8,813 bases of DNA from assembly GCA_027069365.1 (NCBI GenBank), contig JALXES010000007.1:1-8813 (forward strand), given 5' to 3'. Under the pieces are notes generated by a model. That model ran no database searches, had not been told where the DNA came from, and saw nothing but the letters and a program-made list of their open reading frames with translations. This stretch comes from Candidatus Moraniibacteriota bacterium. Its GTDB lineage: Bacteria; Patescibacteriota; Minisyncoccia; Moranbacterales; GCA-2747515. A program made the translations under genes and the position numbers. Below are positions 6,358 through 8,813 of the stretch, in pieces; position 1 is the stretch's first letter; every line of letters begins with the position of its first letter.

Positions 6358-6825
6358 ATGGAGAGCTCAACACTTTTTATCTTTGGCAGCATCATCGGCG
6401 TATTTGGTCTGGTGGGCGCAGTGCTTGCGGCACTGCGCCGGCGGCACTATCTGGTGCATGTAGCACTGGCACTCTATGTTACGGTGGCGATACTTGCCGC
6501 TGTGCCACACACCTGGACACGCGACGCGATGCAAGCACTCATGGTGCTTGGCGGCGTGTTTGTGCTTGTGCTCTTTCTTGGCTCATCACTCTTTTGGGCG
6601 GTGGATGAGTGGCCGGACCACCGTGTGCCATGGCGGTTTATGGTGTTTGGTGCGGCAGTCTTGGGTATGGCAATGAGTATTGCCTTACCATACCTGCACG
6701 CTGCCGGCGTTGTGCTGCCGGCGTTTATCGGTGCAGACGTTGTAGCGCTGTTCACAAAGGGTGTGGCGCCGTTTGTCTGGACTGTCGCACCACTGCTTGC
6801 TGCGACAGTTTTGCGCCGGATGTAA
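6358..6825 (+). CDS. Small polytopic membrane protein of unknown function
   Basis: 155 residues, almost entirely hydrophobic, with four to six likely membrane helices near residues 5-25, 31-49, 60-82, 94-110, 116-132 and 136-151. Loops carry RRR (27-29), WTRD (53-56) and DEWPDH (83-88). The reading frame is open far upstream, but the promoter at 6283-6291 limits the start to about 6298 or later. The ATG at 6358 gives the cleanest N-terminus (MESSTLFIF). ATG 6340 (six residues longer) or GTG 6331 are alternatives; none has a Shine-Dalgarno sequence. The stop overlaps the glycosyltransferase start (TAATG), so the two should be co-translated and may work together, for example in envelope glycan assembly. 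No family is recognised. Confidence 0.75.
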   Translation: MESSTLFIFGSIIGVFGLVGAVLAALRRRHYLVHVALALYVTVAILAAVPHTWTRDAMQALMVLGGVFVLVLFLGSSLFWAVDEWPDHRVPWRFMVFGAAVLGMAMSIALPYLHAAGVVLPAFIGADVVALFTKGVAPFVWTVAPLLAATVLRRM

Positions 6826-8054
6826 TGAACAAGAATGGTATGAAGATTTTGACGATTGCGCCGACACCGTATTTCGCGGATCGCGGGACACACATTCGCA
6901 TCTTGGAGGAAGCACGCGCACAGGTGCGGCGCGGACACACGGTGACAATTGCGACGTACCACATTGGCGCAACGCCGGATGATGAGATTTCGCGTCGCAT
7001 TGATGTGCGCCGGATTCATCGGTGGCTGTTTTGGTACAAGAAACTGGAAGCGGGACCGGACTGGCAGAAAGTTCTCCTGGACATCCTCCTTGCGCGCAAA
7101 GTGTTGTTTTTGGCACTGCGGCAGCGCCCGGATGTCCTGCACGCGCACCTGCATGAGGGCGTGCTCATTGCGTGGGTGGTGCAGAAGCTGCTGTGGTGGC
7201 GCTCCATGATTGTCGTAGCGGACATGCACGGTTCACTGGTCAAGGAAATGGCATCACACGGGTACTTGTCGGCGCCGATATTCAAGCGGCTGTTTCATCG
7301 CGTGGAGCGCTGGGTGGACAATATGGGTGATGTGATGGTGACGAGTTCGTGGGAGAATCAAACAGCGCTCAGCGCACTGCGGCGCGGTGAGGTGCACGTG
7401 CAGCCGGACGGCGTGGACACGACGTGGTACACGTTTCCGCGGACAGAAGCGCGAGTGCGTGCGTTGCGTGCCGCGTACGGTGTGCCGGCGGATGCGCAGG
7501 TGATTGTCTATACCGGTGCAATGGTTGCCAACAAGGGTGTGGAGTATTTGCTGTATGCTATCCCACTAGTGTGCGCACGACATCCACGTGCATATTTTGT
7601 GCTTGCCGGTTTCCCGCGGACACATGTGGAGCGCGCTGTAGCGCGCAGTGGATTGCAGGAGCGCGTGACAATCATCTCACCGCTACCGTATGTGACACTA
7701 CCGGACGTGCTGGGGATGGCGGATGTTGCCGTGGATCCCAAAGACACCGGTGTGCAGCAGGCTAGCGGGAAGATTTTGCAGTACATGGGTGCCGGAATGC
7801 CAATTGTGTGTTTTGATAAAGAGAATAATCGGGCATATCTGGGTGAGCAGGCTTTTTATGCATCAGACATCTCGGCGCGGGGGCTGGCAGAGGCGATTGG
7901 CGCGGCGCTTACGCACCCGGAGCGTCGTGCGCAGTATGCCGCTGCCGTGCGCGCCGCCGCTGCGCAGTTCTCCTGGGAGCGCGGAGCGGATGTCTTTGAG
8001 AACGTTGTTGCGGCAGCTCGGGAAAAATGTCATGGAGAGCCTCGCGCAACGTAA
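6825..8054 (+). CDS. GT4-like family glycosyltransferase
   Basis: 409 residues with the two-lobed GT-B layout. The N-lobe starts MKILTIAPTPYFADRGTHIR (6-25) and has RRGHTVTIAT, the nucleotide-fold strand typical of GT4, then DVLHAHLHEG and VADMHGSL. The C-lobe starts near VIVYTGAMVANKGVEYLL and ends in ASGKILQYMGAGMPIVCFD. The usual EX7E donor-binding pair appears as Gln311 and Gln319 with seven residues between. Proteins of this kind move a sugar from a nucleotide-sugar to a lipid-linked or surface glycan on the inner face of the membrane; donor and acceptor are not readable. The ATG at 6825 overlaps the upstream stop (TAATG); Met6 at 6840 is the alternative start. The frame is open far upstream inside the preceding gene, but that part is a shadow. 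It ends with TAATAG. Confidence 0.85.
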   Translation: MNKNGMKILTIAPTPYFADRGTHIRILEEARAQVRRGHTVTIATYHIGATPDDEISRRIDVRRIHRWLFWYKKLEAGPDWQKVLLDILLARKVLFLALRQRPDVLHAHLHEGVLIAWVVQKLLWWRSMIVVADMHGSLVKEMASHGYLSAPIFKRLFHRVERWVDNMGDVMVTSSWENQTALSALRRGEVHVQPDGVDTTWYTFPRTEARVRALRAAYGVPADAQVIVYTGAMVANKGVEYLLYAIPLVCARHPRAYFVLAGFPRTHVERAVARSGLQERVTIISPLPYVTLPDVLGMADVAVDPKDTGVQQASGKILQYMGAGMPIVCFDKENNRAYLGEQAFYASDISARGLAEAIGAALTHPERRAQYAAAVRAAAAQFSWERGADVFENVVAAAREKCHGEPRAT

Positions 8055-8070
8055 TAGTTGACAGAAATTA

Positions 8071-8125
8071 AAAAGGACCTCCTGAAGTCCCGCGAGATGG
8101 AGGGGTTTGTTGCGGGGCGGAGGTC
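8071..8125 (-). terminator. Intrinsic terminator of the exonuclease gene
   Basis: GACCTCC (8076-8082) pairs with GGAGGTC (8119-8125), and CCCGC (8088-8092) pairs with GCGGG (8112-8116) inside. Read on the minus strand, the stem is followed by CCTTTTTAATTT, a good U-tract. It lies about 70 bases past the minus-strand stop at 8193. Confidence 0.6.
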
Positions 8126-8176
8126 AATACCGGGTCATTGCGGTACTGCACATACACTAGCATGACGGTATTTTTT
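8126..8176 (+). terminator. Intrinsic terminator of the membrane protein/GT4 operon
   Basis: AATACC (8126-8131) pairs with GGTATT (8167-8172) and GTCAT (8134-8138) with ATGAC (8162-8166), with a two-base GG bulge. The loop holds a small TGCG/TGCA hairpin. T6 (8171-8176) follows directly. It lies about 70 bases past the GT4 stop and abuts the opposed terminator. Confidence 0.7.
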
Positions 8177-8192
8177 GTCAAGTCCACGCTAT

Positions 8193-8771
8193 CTAAAACG
8201 GCAGCGTGTAGTTCAGAGCTGTGTTGCCCCCGGCAGCATGCCACTCTTTTGTATCAATGGGGAACTCTTGTATGCCGGTGATGTCTTTGACCTTGAGTGC
8301 GCCATGCTTCAACGCGTATTCATAGACCTCCTTGGTGACGCGGACGTCTTGCTTACAGTATTTTGCAATCTTGTCAATTTCGCCGTTCTTCCACCACACA
8401 ATCGCATCCAGACCGTTGCCGCTCTTGCTGATGCCGAGCGTGCCACTGGCGACAGCGTCCAGGCGCAGGCTACGTCCATAGGCGCGCTTGATCTCTACGA
8501 GCAAGTCCAGTGAGGGAATGTGCGTGAGGTCACCAGGGTAGTACTTGTTGAGCAACGGGATGTCAAAGTGGTTGGAGTTGTAGCCAATGAGGAGGTCGGT
8601 TTTTTCTAATATGCGCCAGAGGCGGGGGAGATCCTCCTCCAGAAACGTCTCGTAGCGTTCGGTTTCGTAGTCGTAGATGACCAGGAGTGAGAGGTCCAAA
8701 TCTTCTACCTTATTGCTGCCGACTTCCTGGAAGGTGTTCTTGGTTTCGCAGTCAAAGATTACTTTACGCAT
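8193..8771 (-). CDS. RNase H-like DEDDy 3'-5' exonuclease
   Basis: 192 residues carrying the full DEDDy exonuclease set. Exo I is FDCET with Asp7 and Glu9. Exo II is GYNSNHFDIPLL with Asp70. Exo III is YCKQDV with Tyr138 and Asp142. These residues bind the two metal ions that cleave a nucleotide from a 3' end. The layout matches the short RNase H-like (YprB/RNase_H_2-type) proteins rather than a polymerase proofreading domain, because no polymerase, helicase or other domain is attached. Its DNA or RNA substrate cannot be told from sequence. Start ATG at 8771 is only four codons before the first catalytic motif, so no shorter start is possible. No Shine-Dalgarno sequence is seen. It is convergent with the GT4 gene and separated from it by opposed terminators. 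Confidence 0.85.
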   Translation of the reverse strand: MRKVIFDCETKNTFQEVGSNKVEDLDLSLLVIYDYETERYETFLEEDLPRLWRILEKTDLLIGYNSNHFDIPLLNKYYPGDLTHIPSLDLLVEIKRAYGRSLRLDAVASGTLGISKSGNGLDAIVWWKNGEIDKIAKYCKQDVRVTKEVYEYALKHGALKVKDITGIQEFPIDTKEWHAAGGNTALNYTLPF

Positions 8772-8778
8772 AAGTGCT

Positions 8779-8794
8779 GATTTACAGATAAATC
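8779..8794. promoter_or_regulatory. Small inverted repeat before the exonuclease gene
   Basis: GATTTA (8779-8784) and TAAATC (8789-8794) are perfect inverted copies around CAGA, seven bases upstream of the ATG at 8771. It could be an operator or a small hairpin at the mRNA start. A 6-bp AT-rich repeat can also occur by chance. Confidence 0.25.
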
Positions 8795-8813
8795 ATCGGA
8801 TTAACGCTGGCGC

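Noticed and set aside
1..8813. UGA recoding as in Gracilibacteria or Absconditabacteria
   Set aside because: All genes translate to full, motif-complete proteins with no internal UGA under the standard code. The stops are only TAA or TAG, but six stops are too few to draw a conclusion.

Overview
The window looks like part of a genome from the Candidate Phyla Radiation (Patescibacteria, probably a Parcubacteria- or Peribacteria-like lineage). The evidence is the gene set: a membrane-anchored double-AAA Clp-like ATPase, a PEGA-domain membrane protein, a GT-C membrane glycosyltransferase, a GT4 glycosyltransferase and a stand-alone RNase H-like exonuclease, mostly without Shine-Dalgarno sequences. 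This is recognition of protein types, not a database match, so the lineage is tentative. All complete genes end in TAA or TAG under the standard code. No rRNA, tRNA, CRISPR array, insertion sequence or phage gene was seen.

Layout: (1) 1-492, minus: N-terminal 164 residues of a GT-C-type membrane glycosyltransferase that runs off the left edge. (2) 493-758: divergent control region. It has a TATACT box for the minus gene and a strong TTGACA-N17-TAACAT promoter plus a structured leader with the only strong Shine-Dalgarno sequence of the window. (3) 759-1865, plus: secreted two-domain lipoprotein. (4) 1866-2200: a 335-base gap with two hairpins, a U-tract, a 20-base perfect palindrome, a TGGTATACT promoter and 12 tandem copies of a degenerate ACTCACC heptamer that end four bases before the next ATG. 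(5) 2201-4675, plus: membrane-anchored Clp/Hsp100-like ATPase. (6) 4715-4746: bidirectional terminator. (7) 4753-6240, minus: PEGA/beta-propeller membrane protein. (8) 6241-6357: second divergent control region, again with TGGTATACT. (9) 6358-6825 and 6825-8054, plus: small polytopic membrane protein and GT4 glycosyltransferase joined by a TAATG stop/start overlap. (10) 8055-8192: two opposed terminators. (11) 8193-8771, minus: DEDDy exonuclease.

Most of these products act at or outside the cell membrane: glycan building (GT-C and GT4 enzymes), a surface lipoprotein, a membrane-tethered ATPase and an anchored propeller. The neighbourhood fits cell-envelope work, but the genes are transcribed from several independent promoters and no single pathway can be named. 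The most unusual parts are the heptamer-repeat leader in front of the ATPase, the ATPase itself (degenerate first AAA module, no aromatic pore loop seen, membrane anchor in place of a Clp N-domain) and the folded leader of the lipoprotein gene.
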